A stretch of DNA of 64,000 nucleotides from Gemmatimonadaceae bacterium (lineage in GTDB: Bacteria; Gemmatimonadota; Gemmatimonadetes; Gemmatimonadales; Gemmatimonadaceae), in contig DASXKV010000014.1 of the NCBI GenBank assembly GCA_036496605.1, positions 24,493 through 88,492 on the forward strand. The letters are read 5' to 3'. Positions 50,094 through 60,309 of the stretch are shown piece by piece. Each line of letters begins with the position of its first letter. Position 1 is the stretch's first letter. Position numbers and translations under genes: made by a program. The notes under the pieces were generated by a model. It saw nothing but the letters and a program-made list of their open reading frames with translations. It was not told the DNA's origin and did no database searches.

Positions 50094-51641
50094 CTATTCC
50101 CATTCGATCGTCGCGGGCGGTTTCGAGCTCACATCGTACACGACGCGATTGATCCCGCGGACCTCGTTGATGATCCGGCTGGAGATCCTTCCCAGCGCAT
50201 CGTGAGGAAACTCGTACCAGTCGGCGGTCATGCCGTCCGTGCTCGTCACCGCTCGTAAGGCGACGACGTTCTCATAGGTCCGGTAGTCGCCCATCACGCC
50301 GACGCTGCGGATCGGGAGGAGCACGGCGAATGCTTGCCAAATCCGGTCGTAAAGACCTGCGTCGCGGATCTCCTCGAGATAGATCGCGTCCGCCTGTCGC
50401 AGGACGTCGAGCGCGTCACGAGTGATCGGACCCAGGACGCGAATACCAAGGCCCGGCCCCGGGAAGGGATGACGGCCGATCATCGCTTCAGGAAGCCCAA
50501 GCTCGCGTCCCACGTTGCGCACTTCGTCCTTGAAGAGCTCGCGCAACGGCTCGATGAGCTTGAAGCGCATCCCCGGTTTGAGTCCGCCAACGTTGTGGTG
50601 CGTCTTGATCGTCACCGAAGGACCGCCGCGCGGGGATGCTGATTCGATGACGTCCGGATACAGCGTGCCCTGCACCAGAAAATCCGCGTCGCCGATGTTG
50701 TGCGTTGCGTCCTCGAAGACGTCGATGAAGGTGTGGCCGATGATTCGGCGCTTTTCCTCCGGATCCGCCACGCCCTCGAGCGCATCCAGGAATCGCTGCG
50801 ACGCATCGACCGTGATCAGCTCGATGCCGAGGTGAGCCCGGAACGTGCGCTCCACCTGTTCGCGCTCGTGCAGCCGAAGCAACCCGGTGTCCACGAATAC
50901 ACAGGTGAGCTGATCGCCGATCGCGCGGTGCACGAGTGTTGCCGCGACCGAAGAGTCCACCCCGCCGGACAATCCGCAGATCGCGCGCCGATTGCCGACG
51001 ACGTTTCGAATCTTTGCAACTTCGTCGTCGATGAGCGCACTGGGCGTCCATGAGGGCGTCGCGCCGCAGACCTCGAAGAGAAAGTTCGCAAGGAGCTCGC
51101 TGCCGCGCGGTGTGTGAGCCACCTCCGGATGGAATTGCACGCCATACCACGGCTTCGACTCATGTCGGAACGCCGCGATCGGCGAGCTGTCGCTGCTCGC
51201 GATACTCACGAAGCCGCGTGGCAGCGAGCGCACCTGATCGCCGTGGCTCATCCACGCAACAAAGGCCTCCTGCGTCTCGAAACCCTTGAAGAGCGGTCCG
51301 CTGCCCGCACAAACGCGCACTTCGGCGCGTCCATATTCGCGGCCCTCGGCTAGAGCGACTTCTCCGCCATTGAGGTACGCGATGAGGTTCATCCCATAGC
51401 AGACGCCGAGCACCGGCGCGATGTCGAGCATGGCGCGCTGCGCCGTTGGAACGTTCTCTCCGTACACGGAGTTGGGGCCGCCGCTGAAAATGATTCCCGT
51501 CGGCGCCCACTCGCGTATGAATTCGACCGACACTGTCGGCGGGTGGATCTCGGAGTACACGCGCGCCTCACGTACCCGACGCGCGATCAGTTGCGTGTAT
51601 TGGGAGCCGTAATCGATGATGAGAACGCGAGAGCTCATCAT
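50094..51641 (-). CDS. guaA: GMP synthase (glutamine-hydrolysing)
   Basis: Converts XMP to GMP. N-terminal class I amidotransferase: [38 protein letters not shown] (Cys nucleophile), [14 protein letters not shown] (His-Glu). The ATP pyrophosphatase P-loop is [15 protein letters not shown]; the C-terminal dimer domain ends with PPATIEWE. The start is one of two adjacent ATGs at 51641 and 51638; the former gives an ATGA overlap with the phosphoesterase gene. 515 residues. Confidence 0.97.
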   Translation of the reverse strand: MMSSRVLIIDYGSQYTQLIARRVREARVYSEIHPPTVSVEFIREWAPTGIIFSGGPNSVYGENVPTAQRAMLDIAPVLGVCYGMNLIAYLNGGEVALAEGREYGRAEVRVCAGSGPLFKGFETQEAFVAWMSHGDQVRSLPRGFVSIASSDSSPIAAFRHESKPWYGVQFHPEVAHTPRGSELLANFLFEVCGATPSWTPSALIDDEVAKIRNVVGNRRAICGLSGGVDSSVAATLVHRAIGDQLTCVFVDTGLLRLHEREQVERTFRAHLGIELITVDASQRFLDALEGVADPEEKRRIIGHTFIDVFEDATHNIGDADFLVQGTLYPDVIESASPRGGPSVTIKTHHNVGGLKPGMRFKLIEPLRELFKDEVRNVGRELGLPEAMIGRHPFPGPGLGIRVLGPITRDALDVLRQADAIYLEEIRDAGLYDRIWQAFAVLLPIRSVGVMGDYRTYENVVALRAVTSTDGMTADWYEFPHDALGRISSRIINEVRGINRVVYDVSSKPPATIEWE

Positions 51642-52147
51642 CGACGCCATTCAGCTGGGTCCAGAACGAGAAATTCCACCTGTTTTGTATCCAGATCCAG
51701 GATGGCGGCCGATGGTGTTCCGTAAAGCCAGCCGCACGCTTCACCTGGATTCACGATCAACGTGTCGCCGCGCGATTTCATCTCCTGCTTGTGCGTCCCG
51801 CCATGCACGACGATCGCATGCGACTCGATCGAGCGCTGTTGCACGTCACCAATGTCGTGGACGAGGAGCAGTCGTTGGCCGCCGATCTCGAAGCTGTGCG
51901 GCGAGTCGAAGAGCTCCGTGCCGAAGGCGCTTTGCGCGCGCGTCAACAGACCTTGCTTGTCCCCGTCATTGTTGCCGTAGACGCCGGCGAGCGAAAGCTT
52001 TGTCTCCTCGAACGGCTTGAGAACAAAGGGCGCGCAGTAGTCGCCGCCGTGAAGGACCATGCCGACGCCGCCGGCGATCATCAGGCGCAGCAGCTCGGCC
52101 ACAGCGGGGACGCGGTCGTGCGAGTCGGACATCAGACCGATGCGCAT
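51638..52147 (-). CDS. YfcE/MJ0936-type metallophosphoesterase
   Basis: A 169-residue calcineurin-like phosphodiesterase. Metal ligands: [13 protein letters not shown] (DxH), [10 protein letters not shown] (GD), GVYGNNDGD (GNND), LLVHDIGD and [10 protein letters not shown] (GH-type; here GGTH), and [12 protein letters not shown] 52147 overlaps the lysA TGA by one base. The natural substrate is unknown. Confidence 0.9.
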   Translation of the reverse strand: MRIGLMSDSHDRVPAVAELLRLMIAGGVGMVLHGGDYCAPFVLKPFEETKLSLAGVYGNNDGDKQGLLTRAQSAFGTELFDSPHSFEIGGQRLLLVHDIGDVQQRSIESHAIVVHGGTHKQEMKSRGDTLIVNPGEACGWLYGTPSAAILDLDTKQVEFLVLDPAEWRR

Positions 52148-53427
52148 CAGCTCCTCCACTCCGGGTCATCGACCTCTTGCTGCACCAGGGTCTCGTACGT
52201 CTCCCGCTCCGTGACGATGGCGAAGCGATCGCCGTCGACCAGCACTTCGGCGCCACGCGGACGACTATTGTAGTTCGACGACATGACGAAGCCATACGCG
52301 CCAACGTCGAAGACCGCGAGGAGGTCGCCGGGGCGCACGTTCTGGACCTCGCGATCGAGCGCGAGGAAATCCCCGCTCTCGCACACCGGTCCAACGACGT
52401 CCGCACGGACGCGATCGTCGCTGGCCTGTACTGCCTCGATACGATGGAAGGCGCCGTAGTGCGATGGGCGGAGGAGCTCGGTCATGCCCGCATCCGTGAT
52501 GACGTATTCTTTGCCACCGCTGTGCTTTCGATAGAGCACGCGTGTCAGAAGCACGCCCGCGTTGCCGACGACGAATCGACCTGGCTCCATGATCAGCTGC
52601 AACCCGCTCTCGGCGACGAGCGGCAGCACCGACTGCGCGAATCGGCCGAGATCGGGCGGCTCTTCCGTATCGTAGCGCACCCCAAGGCCGCCGCCGATGT
52701 CGAGGTAGCGAAGCGACCCAACGCCGCGCTCGCGGAGGTCGGCCGCGATGGTCGTTAGGCGCTCGGTGCCGACTCGATACGGGTCAACGCGCGAGAGTTG
52801 CGAGCCCAGGTGCATGTCGAGCCCGAGGAGCGTGAGATGTGGCAGCGACGCGGCGAGCTCCGCAACGCGGCGCGCGTCGTCGAACGGAACGCCGAACTTG
52901 TGACCGCGCTCGCCGGTCCGAATGTACTGATGTGCTGCATCCACCGTGATTTCCGGATTGACGCGGATCGAGACGGGTGCGCGTACGCGACGCCGTGCCG
53001 CCATGTGGTCGAGGAGATGAAGCTCCATCTCCGACTCGACGTTCACGAGCAAGACCTGCGCATCCAGCGCTTCACCCAACTCGTGTTCGGTCTTCCCCAC
53101 ACCGCCGAAGATGATCTCGTCTCCACGAAAGCCCGCTTGCAGCGCGCGAAATAGCTCTCCCCCGGAGACGACATCGGCGCCGGCGCCCAGCCCATGCACG
53201 AAGCGGAGGACCGCTCGATTCGAATTCGCCTTGAGCGTATAGTGAATCCGATGCGGAACGGGCGCGAGCGTCTCCTCGAGTAGCTCGTACCGGTTGCGCA
53301 CGGTCGCCGTGCTGTAGACATAGCTCGGGGTGCCCGCCGCCTCGGCAATGGCGTCGAGGGGAATACCCTCGCAGCGCAGCACGCCGGCGCTCCGCACAAA
53401 GCCCGCGCTCAGTACGCTCTGGCCCAT
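52147..53427 (-). CDS. lysA: Diaminopimelate decarboxylase
   Basis: PLP enzyme making lysine from meso-DAP. The PLP Lys is in IHYTLKANSN (about residue 59); HLGSQLSR, DIGGGLGVRY, IMEPGRFVVGNAGVL and VVGPVCESGDF (the Cys at the active site) are present. Start chosen at ATG 53427, overlapping the proS end by 19 bp; this gives 426 residues. The octamer occurs at 52753-52760. Confidence 0.95.
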   Translation of the reverse strand: MGQSVLSAGFVRSAGVLRCEGIPLDAIAEAAGTPSYVYSTATVRNRYELLEETLAPVPHRIHYTLKANSNRAVLRFVHGLGAGADVVSGGELFRALQAGFRGDEIIFGGVGKTEHELGEALDAQVLLVNVESEMELHLLDHMAARRRVRAPVSIRVNPEITVDAAHQYIRTGERGHKFGVPFDDARRVAELAASLPHLTLLGLDMHLGSQLSRVDPYRVGTERLTTIAADLRERGVGSLRYLDIGGGLGVRYDTEEPPDLGRFAQSVLPLVAESGLQLIMEPGRFVVGNAGVLLTRVLYRKHSGGKEYVITDAGMTELLRPSHYGAFHRIEAVQASDDRVRADVVGPVCESGDFLALDREVQNVRPGDLLAVFDVGAYGFVMSSNYNSRPRGAEVLVDGDRFAIVTERETYETLVQQEVDDPEWRS

Positions 53428-54878
53428 ACGGCTTCGGTCGTCGCGGCCTGGTTGCAACGCAAGCAATGGGTCGGCGCCTCGGCCGAGCGGAACTCCTCGT
53501 CAGGCAGGACGCGGATGGTCGCTTTGGTTTCTTCCTTGATGCGCGCTTCGCATGCGGCGTCTCCACACCAGCCAGCATAGACGAAGGCGCCTTCGCCCTC
53601 CATGATCTGGCGGAAGCGGTCGTAATCGACGTCGCCGCGAACGCTGTTCGTGTCCTGCCGGTCGCGCGCGACCGCGAGCATGTCGAGTTGAATGCGCGCC
53701 AGGAGATCGCTGGCATCCTCGCCGAGCGAGTCGAGGGACGCAGGGTGCTTCTCGCCGCTGTCGCGCCTAACGAGCACCGCCTGATTCTTGTCGAGATCCT
53801 TGGGACCGATCTCCACGCGCAGCGGCACGCCGCGGAGCTCCCACTCGTAGTACTTCGCGCCGGGCTTGATGCCCTGCCGCGCGTCGAGATGGACGCGCAG
53901 ACGGCCGGGATCGCGGCGTTCCCAACCGGTGAGCGTCGAGAGAATCCGCGTCGTCGCCTCGAGCACCCGGCCGCGCTCGTCGTCCGTGCGATAGATCGGC
54001 ACGATGACGATCTCGGTGGGCGCGAGGAGCGGCGGAATGCGAACCCCCTTGTCGTCGCCATGTGTCATGACGAGTCCGCCGACGAGACGCGTCGAGACGC
54101 CCCAGCTCGTGTTCCAGGCGAATTCCATATTCCCTGATTCCGCTTGGAACTTGAGATCAAAAACTTTCGCGAAGTTTTGCCCCAGATTGTGCGAGGTGCC
54201 CGCCTGTAGCGCCTTGTTGTCCTGCATCATTGCTTCGCATGCGTACGTGCGCACTGCGCCGGCAAACCGCTCCGAATCGGTCTTCCGGCCGGTGATGACG
54301 GGCATCGCCATCCAGCCTTCCATGAAATCGCGATAGAGCCCGAGAATCTTGCGCGCCTCCTCCTCTGCCTCGTCGTGCGTGGCGTGTGCGGTGTGGCCCT
54401 CCTGCCAGAGGAACTCGAGTGTGCGCAGGAAGAGCCGCGTGCGCATCTCCCAGCGCACGACATTCGCCCATTGATTGATGAGCAGGGGCAGGTCGCGATA
54501 GCTCTGCACCCACTTGGCGAACATCGAGTAGATGATCGTTTCGGACGTGGGCCTAACGATGAGCGGCTCCTCGAGCTTCTTGCCGCCGCCGTGCGTGACG
54601 ACGGCGGTTTCGGGCGCGAAGCCTTCCACGTGCTGCGCCTCGCGATGCAGAAAGCTCTCGGGGATGAACAGCGGGAAGTACGCGTTCTTGTGGCCCGTCT
54701 CCTTGAACATGTCGTCCAATGTGCGCTGCATGCGCTCCCAGATGCCGTAGCCATTGGGGCGAATGACCATGCAGCCGCGAACCGGCGAATAATCAGCCAG
54801 TTCCGCACGGAGCACGACCTCGTTATACCAGGCGCTGAAGTCTTCCGCGCGGGTTGTGAGTCTCTTCTCCTCTGCCAT
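53409..54878 (-). CDS. proS: Prolyl-tRNA synthetase, editing-domain-less type with C-terminal zinc domain
   Basis: Charges tRNA-Pro. 489 residues, the archaeal/eukaryote-like ProRS form without the insertion domain. VRGCMVIRPNGYGIWE, LIVRPTSETIIYSMFAKW, WEMRTRLFLRTLEFLWQEGHT and GTSHNLGQNFAKVF are class II landmarks. C-terminal Cys ligands appear in YAGWCGDAACE and HCLRC. The frame starts upstream at a TTG; the ATG at 54878 is preferred. hisS ends 16 bp before it. Confidence 0.95.
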   Translation of the reverse strand: MAEEKRLTTRAEDFSAWYNEVVLRAELADYSPVRGCMVIRPNGYGIWERMQRTLDDMFKETGHKNAYFPLFIPESFLHREAQHVEGFAPETAVVTHGGGKKLEEPLIVRPTSETIIYSMFAKWVQSYRDLPLLINQWANVVRWEMRTRLFLRTLEFLWQEGHTAHATHDEAEEEARKILGLYRDFMEGWMAMPVITGRKTDSERFAGAVRTYACEAMMQDNKALQAGTSHNLGQNFAKVFDLKFQAESGNMEFAWNTSWGVSTRLVGGLVMTHGDDKGVRIPPLLAPTEIVIVPIYRTDDERGRVLEATTRILSTLTGWERRDPGRLRVHLDARQGIKPGAKYYEWELRGVPLRVEIGPKDLDKNQAVLVRRDSGEKHPASLDSLGEDASDLLARIQLDMLAVARDRQDTNSVRGDVDYDRFRQIMEGEGAFVYAGWCGDAACEARIKEETKATIRVLPDEEFRSAEAPTHCLRCNQAATTEAVWARAY

Positions 54879-54894
54879 GTGCTGGATCGTAGAG

Positions 54895-56217
54895 CTAAGC
54901 AAGTGTCTTTGAATCGCGGACGAGGCTCACGAGACTCGCGAGCGTCTTTGGCATCTGCGTGAATCGTTCGATGAGACTCGCGCTGGCGCCTTCGACCGGT
55001 TGCACCTCATCGAGTCCAATACTGCCATCCTGGCCGACGGTTACGAAATACGTCGCGCCCGCCGAGGAAGCGGCTTTTCGCTGCTTGCTGATCGTTTGTG
55101 TGCGCAGCGCGTACTCGGCTGCACCACCAGCGCGGCGCAACGCCGTGGCAGCGCGCATCACGTCACGGAGATCGCCGCTCTCCGCGGCGGCAACCCAGAA
55201 ATCAGGCTCCTCCATGGGCGCATCGCTGAAGCCGCGCGCGCGCAGCAACTCGCCGAGGACGACGTCTCCCATGCCGAAGCCGAGCGCGGGCAGATCCGTG
55301 CCGCCGAGCGACTTGAGCAAGTTGTCATAGCGCCCGCCGCCACAGATCGCGCGAAATTCTCCCCGCGCATCGAACAGCTCGAACACGATGCCGGTGTAAT
55401 ACGCAAGACCTCGCACGATCGAGAGGTCGAGCTGCACCCAATCGGCAACGCCGAGATCTTGCAAATACGCGTAATACCTTTCGAGCTCGGCGATCCGTTC
55501 GGCAACGGCCGGCGTGTCGCCGTACGCGGCACGCAGCGCGTCGAGCGTCACGCCATCCATGAGGTGAAACAGCGCGTCGCGCGACTCCGGTGTCATTTTC
55601 AACGCCGCAAGTTTCTCCGCCGATACTTCGCGCGGCTGGCGCTCGATCTTGTCGATCACGCCGAACACATCACCCAGTCTCTCTTCTCCCACGCCGAGAC
55701 GCTCCAGCAAGGCACGCAGAAGCCGGCGATCGCTGACGCGCGCGCGGACATCGTCCGGCGACAAACCGCACTCGCGCATCACGTCGATCGCGACGGCAAG
55801 CAGCTCGGCGTCGGCAGTGACATCCTTCTCGCCGATGATGTCGACGTTGAGTTGAAAGTGTTCGCGCAGTCGTCCCTTCTGTTGACGCTCGTACCGAAAC
55901 AGCTGCGGCAGCGAGAACCACCGCACCGGCTTCCGCAGCGCGTTCGCCTTGGCCGCCACCATGCGCGCGAGCGTTGGCGTCATCTCTGGGCGCAGCGCGA
56001 CCTCGCGGCCGCCCTTGTCGGTAAAGTTGTACAACTGTCCGACTATTTCGTCACCACTCTTCTTCGTGTACAGCTCGAGCGCTTCGAGCGGTGGGCCGTC
56101 GTACTCGACGAAAGCATACCGTCGCGCGACCTCGCGCCAAATGCGCGCGATGTAAGCGCGCTGGGCGAACTCGGCGGGATAGAAATCGCGAAAGCCGGGC
56201 AGGGCGCCTTGAGCCAT
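54895..56217 (-). CDS. hisS: Histidyl-tRNA synthetase
   Basis: Charges tRNA-His. 440 residues. LPGFRDFYPAEFAQRAYI, LYNFTDKGGREVALRPEMTPT (motif 2 region follows as FRYERQQKGRLREHFQLNVD), RGLAYYTGIVFELFD (HisA motif), GGGRYDNLLKSLGG and GFGMGDVVL. A final anticodon-binding domain is present. A HisZ role is unlikely because full-length motifs and the proS neighbour fit a synthetase. Confidence 0.94.
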   Translation of the reverse strand: MAQGALPGFRDFYPAEFAQRAYIARIWREVARRYAFVEYDGPPLEALELYTKKSGDEIVGQLYNFTDKGGREVALRPEMTPTLARMVAAKANALRKPVRWFSLPQLFRYERQQKGRLREHFQLNVDIIGEKDVTADAELLAVAIDVMRECGLSPDDVRARVSDRRLLRALLERLGVGEERLGDVFGVIDKIERQPREVSAEKLAALKMTPESRDALFHLMDGVTLDALRAAYGDTPAVAERIAELERYYAYLQDLGVADWVQLDLSIVRGLAYYTGIVFELFDARGEFRAICGGGRYDNLLKSLGGTDLPALGFGMGDVVLGELLRARGFSDAPMEEPDFWVAAAESGDLRDVMRAATALRRAGGAAEYALRTQTISKQRKAASSAGATYFVTVGQDGSIGLDEVQPVEGASASLIERFTQMPKTLASLVSLVRDSKTLA

Positions 56218-56226
56218 CCGTACAAA

Positions 56227-57564
56227 CTACCGGGACTTGGGAGATAGCTGCAAGCGAGCCATCGCGTCACCGACGGTGTGAAATGATCCAGTGACGAGCA
56301 TCGTGTTCCCAAGCGTCGACGCTCGCGCAAGCGCGGCGTCGAAGTCAGCGACGACTTCGGCGGCGATCGACTGCGCATCGGCGAAGCGCTTCACCTCGTC
56401 GAGATCCCAGATGCGATTTGTCGGAGCGCTCGGGGCAAGCGTGCAGACAAAGCACGACAAGTGAGGGGCGAGATTTCGAAGCATCGCGCGCCAGTCTTTG
56501 TCGGCGAGAACGGCAAACAAAGCCACCACCGGCGACTCCAGCTGGACAGCTGAGAGTGTCTCGGCAAGGACGAGCGCGCCTTCCGCGTTGTGCGCGACGT
56601 CGAAGATGTAGCGGCCCTCGCGCTGAAAGCGGCCGGCGACGCGGACGGTTTCCAAAGACCGCGACGCCTCCTCGAGAGTCGTAGCGTAAGGCGCTCCGGC
56701 CGCGTCGAGAAGTATGAGTGCGAATGCCACGTTCTCGGCTTGGTGTCTGCCGGCGAGTGGTGTCGTCAGGCGAGCGCCGGAGCCAAGCGCCTCGAGCTCG
56801 AACGTTGTTCCGAACGGACCGATTCCGAGGCCGCCGATGGCGCATTCCTCGGCCACGATCCGCACGGGAGCCGCACCCGCCTTGCGTGCGTCGCGTGCGA
56901 GCACCTGTCGCAGCGATCGATCGCTCTCGCCGACGACTGCTGCTCGACCAGTCTTGTAGATGCCGGCTTTCTCGGCGGCGATCTGCTCGAGCGTGTCGCC
57001 GAGGTAGTCGGTGTGATCAAAGTCGATCGTTGTCACGCCCGCAACAATCGGATCCAGCACATTCGTCGCGTCGAGGCGACCCCCGAGCCCCGTTTCGATC
57101 ACGGCAACGTCGACCTGTGCCCTTGCAAAATGCGCAAAGGCGAGCGCCGTCGTCGCCTCAAAAAAGGTGGCGCCGATCGATTCGACCAGCGGCGTCCAGT
57201 GATCGACAAATGCTATCACTTCGTCTGCTGAAATCCACTCGCCGTCCACGACGATGCGCTCGCGAAAATCCACGAGGTGTGGCGACGTGTACGTACCAAC
57301 GCGCATTCCCTTCGCGCGAAGCAAGGCCTCCACGGTAGCGACGCTGCTACCCTTCCCGTTCGTTCCAGCAATGTGAATCGACGGAAAGGACCGATGCGGA
57401 TCATTGAGCGCGTCGAGAAGCGCGATCGTTCGCTCGAGTCCGAACTTGAACGGCCCGGTTGTGCGGGCGAAGAGGTACTCGCTGGCCTGAACGTAGCGCG
57501 CGTCTTCAGCGTCGCGCGCCGGCAGCGATACCGGCGTTGGTGCAGTCGTCAGGACGCAGCCCAC
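56227..57564 (-). CDS. folC: Folylpolyglutamate synthase / dihydrofolate synthase
   Basis: Adds glutamate to folates. The ATP loop is IHIAGTNGKGSSVATVEALL (about 62-81); SPHLVDFRERI, VDVAVIETGLGGRLDATNVL, and FDHTDYLGDTLEQIAAEKAGI are all present. 445 residues; the start is GTG 57564 and overlaps accD by 16 bp. The pathway partners folB and folK are elsewhere in the window. Confidence 0.95.
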   Translation of the reverse strand: MGCVLTTAPTPVSLPARDAEDARYVQASEYLFARTTGPFKFGLERTIALLDALNDPHRSFPSIHIAGTNGKGSSVATVEALLRAKGMRVGTYTSPHLVDFRERIVVDGEWISADEVIAFVDHWTPLVESIGATFFEATTALAFAHFARAQVDVAVIETGLGGRLDATNVLDPIVAGVTTIDFDHTDYLGDTLEQIAAEKAGIYKTGRAAVVGESDRSLRQVLARDARKAGAAPVRIVAEECAIGGLGIGPFGTTFELEALGSGARLTTPLAGRHQAENVAFALILLDAAGAPYATTLEEASRSLETVRVAGRFQREGRYIFDVAHNAEGALVLAETLSAVQLESPVVALFAVLADKDWRAMLRNLAPHLSCFVCTLAPSAPTNRIWDLDEVKRFADAQSIAAEVVADFDAALARASTLGNTMLVTGSFHTVGDAMARLQLSPKSR

Positions 57565-58415
57565 CCCGTTGCCGCAGGGCGCCCTGACATGTGGCGCAGC
57601 AGCTGGCCGACTGTGCGCTTGAGATTTCGCCGATGCACGACGGAATCGAGCATCCCGTGATCGAGCAGGAACTCCGACGTCTGAAATCCGTCCGGAAGAT
57701 CCTGGCCAAGTGTCTGCTTGATGACGCGCGGGCCGGCGAAGCCGATCACCGCGCCCGGTTCGGCGAGTATGGCGTCGCCGAGCATCGCGTAACTCGCGCT
57801 CACGCCACCAGTCGTCGGATTTGTGAGAATCGAGATGTACGGAATACGCCGTTCAGCAAGCATCGCAAGCACGGCAGAGACCTTCGCCATTTGCATCAGC
57901 GACAGTACGCCTTCCTGCATGCGCGCACCACCCGATGCCGAGATCACGATGAGCGGGAATTTGCGCTCGAGCGATCGCTGAGCGAGGCGCGCGATTTTCT
58001 CCCCGACGACTGATCCCATCGAGCCGCCCATGAAGGCGAAATCCATGACGCCGATGTTGACCGGGAGTCCGTCGAGCGTGCCATCGCAGGCAAGCAGCGC
58101 ATCCGCGTCGCCCGCATTGGACAATGCTTTCTTGAGGCGCTGCGGGTACTCGGGGAACGAGAGCGGATCAGCGGAGCGAAGATCGACCTCGAGCTCCTCC
58201 ATCGTGCCGTCATCGAGCAGCAGTGTGCAGTACTCGTGCGCGCGAATTCGCCGATGGTAATCGCAGCTCGGACAAACGTTGAAGTTGCGCTCGAACTTCT
58301 CACGAATGTCCGTATGCCCGCACGCCTCGCACTTTTCCCAGACGTCCGCGGGAATCTCGAGGCGATCTCGACGAGGTTGACGAGGCTTTTTCTCTTTCTT
58401 GAACCAGGCGGCCAT
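57549..58415 (-). CDS. accD: Acetyl-CoA carboxylase carboxyltransferase subunit beta
   Basis: Half of the carboxyltransferase that makes malonyl-CoA. 288 residues. The zinc ribbon has WEKCEACGHTDI and FNVCPSCDYHRR; the crotonase-type core has DFAFMGGSMGSVVGEKI, IVISASGGARMQEGVLSLMQ and TNPTTGGVSASYAMLGD. The accD-folC pair is common in bacteria. It heads the accD-folC-hisS-proS-lysA-guaA chain. Confidence 0.97.
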   Translation of the reverse strand: MAAWFKKEKKPRQPRRDRLEIPADVWEKCEACGHTDIREKFERNFNVCPSCDYHRRIRAHEYCTLLLDDGTMEELEVDLRSADPLSFPEYPQRLKKALSNAGDADALLACDGTLDGLPVNIGVMDFAFMGGSMGSVVGEKIARLAQRSLERKFPLIVISASGGARMQEGVLSLMQMAKVSAVLAMLAERRIPYISILTNPTTGGVSASYAMLGDAILAEPGAVIGFAGPRVIKQTLGQDLPDGFQTSEFLLDHGMLDSVVHRRNLKRTVGQLLRHMSGRPAATGWAAS

Positions 58416-58461
58416 GCCCGAAAAGTGTACCGGCCGGGCAAGCGTGGGTAGGGGGAACCGA

Positions 58462-58562
58462 TGTCATCCTGACCACAGCGAAGGATCTAGGTTCCGTTGC
58501 GAGTGGCGGGCTTCCAACAACGGACGTTGGATCCTTCGTCGCTGCGCTCCTCAGGACGACAA
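58462..58562. repeat. Large extragenic inverted repeat between rodA and accD
   Basis: Left arm from TGTCATCCTGACCACAGCG then AAGGATC (58462-58487); right arm GGATCCTTCGTCGCTGCG then CTCCTCAGGACGACA (58529-58562). The arms are imperfect complements. This is the familiar GTCATCCTGA...AAGGATC extragenic palindrome type scattered through many bacterial genomes. Position between two minus-strand genes suggests transcription stop or mRNA stabilisation. Confidence 0.75.
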
Positions 58563-58570
58563 CAGGCTAG

Positions 58571-59827
58571 CTACATCCCAACCTGTCCCGTTCTTCCGCG
58601 GCCCTCGCTGGAGATCCGCACGAGGATTCCGATCGCGAGCCAACTCGCGAGCATGAACGACCCGCCATAGCTGAAGAACGGCAGCGGGATGCCGGTAATG
58701 GGCATGAGATTGATCGTCATGCCGATGTTCTCGAGCACGTGCACGAGCCAACTGGACAGCAGTCCAAATGCAATGAGGCTGCTGAACGAATCGTTCGCGC
58801 GCTCGGCAATGCGCACGACGCGCAGGAAAAGCGCGAGGAAGAGTACGATGCCGAGTGTCACGCCAATGAAGCCCAACTCCTCACCGACGACGGCCCAGAT
58901 GAAGTCCGTATGCTGCGCGGGAAGGAACGCGAGTCGCTTCTGTGGTCCTTGCAGGTAGCCCTTGCCGAACCAGCCTCCCGATCCAATCGCGACCTGCGAT
59001 TGAATGACGTGATAACCCGATCGTCGCGGATCGATCGAGGGATCGAGGAAGACGCGCAATCTGTTCTGCTGATACGGTTGCAGTCGCTCCCACAGAATCG
59101 GAGCGACGACACCCATGAAGACGTTTGCTGTCGCGAGAATAACGCCTTCGAGGACGTACGGCTTGTACCAGATCAATAGCGCGACGAAGAGACAGAACCA
59201 TGAGGCCCACACGCTCGTACTGAATGCGAGGATCAGACTCACCACGGGGCTGGCAATCAACACGAGCAACCGCCACTCCACGCCCGCCCAGAAGAGCATC
59301 CCGAAAAAGATGCCGACGAAGACGATGCCGGTGCCGAGGTCGGGCTGCTTCATGATCAGCACCCAAGGGATTCCGACGATGAGACCTGGCCTCCACAGAT
59401 CAAGCATCGACTTCGGCGCGTCGCGATTCTTCGAGAGCACGAGCGCGAGCATCATCACGACCGCGAGCTTCGCGAATTCCGAGGGCTGCCCGAGTCGATG
59501 TCCGGCGATGGTCAACCAGCCCTTCACGCTCGCGGCAGTTCCAGCGCCCGAGCCAAAACCCGGAATCAGGACGATGATGAGCAGGAAGATCGAGAACCAG
59601 TAGAGCGGGACCGTCAACCACTCGATCAATCGCACGCTGGCGCGGCTGATCGCGTACGCCGCGCAAATAGAGAGAACAAACCAGACGATCTGTGCGCGGT
59701 ATGCTCGGCTGACGTACGTCGGAGCATCGGTCTGGCCGGCGGAGTAGACGGTCGCGATTCCGAAGATCGATAGCGCAAGTGCGATCAGCACCAGCGGCCA
59801 ATCGACGTTGATTCTGCGCGTCGTCAT
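58571..59827 (-). CDS. rodA: Rod shape-determining peptidoglycan glycosyltransferase RodA
   Basis: SEDS-family polymerase for lateral wall synthesis, with about ten membrane segments. LGQPSEFAKLAVVMMLALVL, IPWVLIMKQPDLGTGIVF, QSQVAIGSGGWFGKGYLQG, LPAQHTDFIWAVVGEELGF and ITGIPLPFFSYGGSFML are the SEDS motifs. ATG 59827 overlaps the mreD stop; the frame upstream is shadow. It normally works with PBP2, which is missing here. 418 residues. Confidence 0.96.
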   Translation of the reverse strand: MTTRRINVDWPLVLIALALSIFGIATVYSAGQTDAPTYVSRAYRAQIVWFVLSICAAYAISRASVRLIEWLTVPLYWFSIFLLIIVLIPGFGSGAGTAASVKGWLTIAGHRLGQPSEFAKLAVVMMLALVLSKNRDAPKSMLDLWRPGLIVGIPWVLIMKQPDLGTGIVFVGIFFGMLFWAGVEWRLLVLIASPVVSLILAFSTSVWASWFCLFVALLIWYKPYVLEGVILATANVFMGVVAPILWERLQPYQQNRLRVFLDPSIDPRRSGYHVIQSQVAIGSGGWFGKGYLQGPQKRLAFLPAQHTDFIWAVVGEELGFIGVTLGIVLFLALFLRVVRIAERANDSFSSLIAFGLLSSWLVHVLENIGMTINLMPITGIPLPFFSYGGSFMLASWLAIGILVRISSEGRGRTGQVGM

Positions 59828-60309
59828 GCGGTGCGAACCTCCATCAACGGACGCAGCAAGGCTATCGCGAGCACGCCAGCGACCGCTGTTATCGCCGCGG
59901 AAAGCGAGGACCACACCACGATCTGCATGAGCAGCTCTGCGCCGTGCATGCGATGGCCGACGACGACAAAAATCAAATCAAAGGTCCACTTGCCGAGAAA
60001 AATGAAGAAACCATTCAAGGGCAGATTATCGGCGAAGAAAACGGCTTTGAGCCAGGATGCTCCGAATCCAACAATGGACATACCGAGCGCGGCGGCGCCA
60101 AACGCGCCTGGTGAGAGCGAGTCCGAGACGAGACCGAGCGCAAAGCCGAAAAGCGCCGCCAGTCCGGGTCGCATTCTCACGGCGCCGAACATCAGCGCGA
60201 TGATCAGAAAGTCGATCGACGTGTTCCACGCGAGCAGCGGACGCACCGTGTAGTGCAGCACGATCAGGATCGCGCAGATGACCGCCGTTCGTACTGCGTT
60301 CCAGCTCAT
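59824..60309 (-). CDS. mreD: Rod shape-determining protein MreD
   Basis: A 161-residue inner-membrane protein with about five hydrophobic segments (VICAILIVLHYTVRPLLAW, LIIALMFGAVRMRPGLAALF, and VVWSSLSAAITAVAGVLAIAL). Sequence is poorly conserved in this family; the call rests on topology and placement between mreC and rodA. TGATG overlap with mreC. Confidence 0.88.
   Translation of the reverse strand: MSWNAVRTAVICAILIVLHYTVRPLLAWNTSIDFLIIALMFGAVRMRPGLAALFGFALGLVSDSLSPGAFGAAALGMSIVGFGASWLKAVFFADNLPLNGFFIFLGKWTFDLIFVVVGHRMHGAELLMQIVVWSSLSAAITAVAGVLAIALLRPLMEVRTA

Noticed and set aside
55000..56247. 415-codon open frame on the plus strand
   Set aside because: Antisense shadow of hisS.
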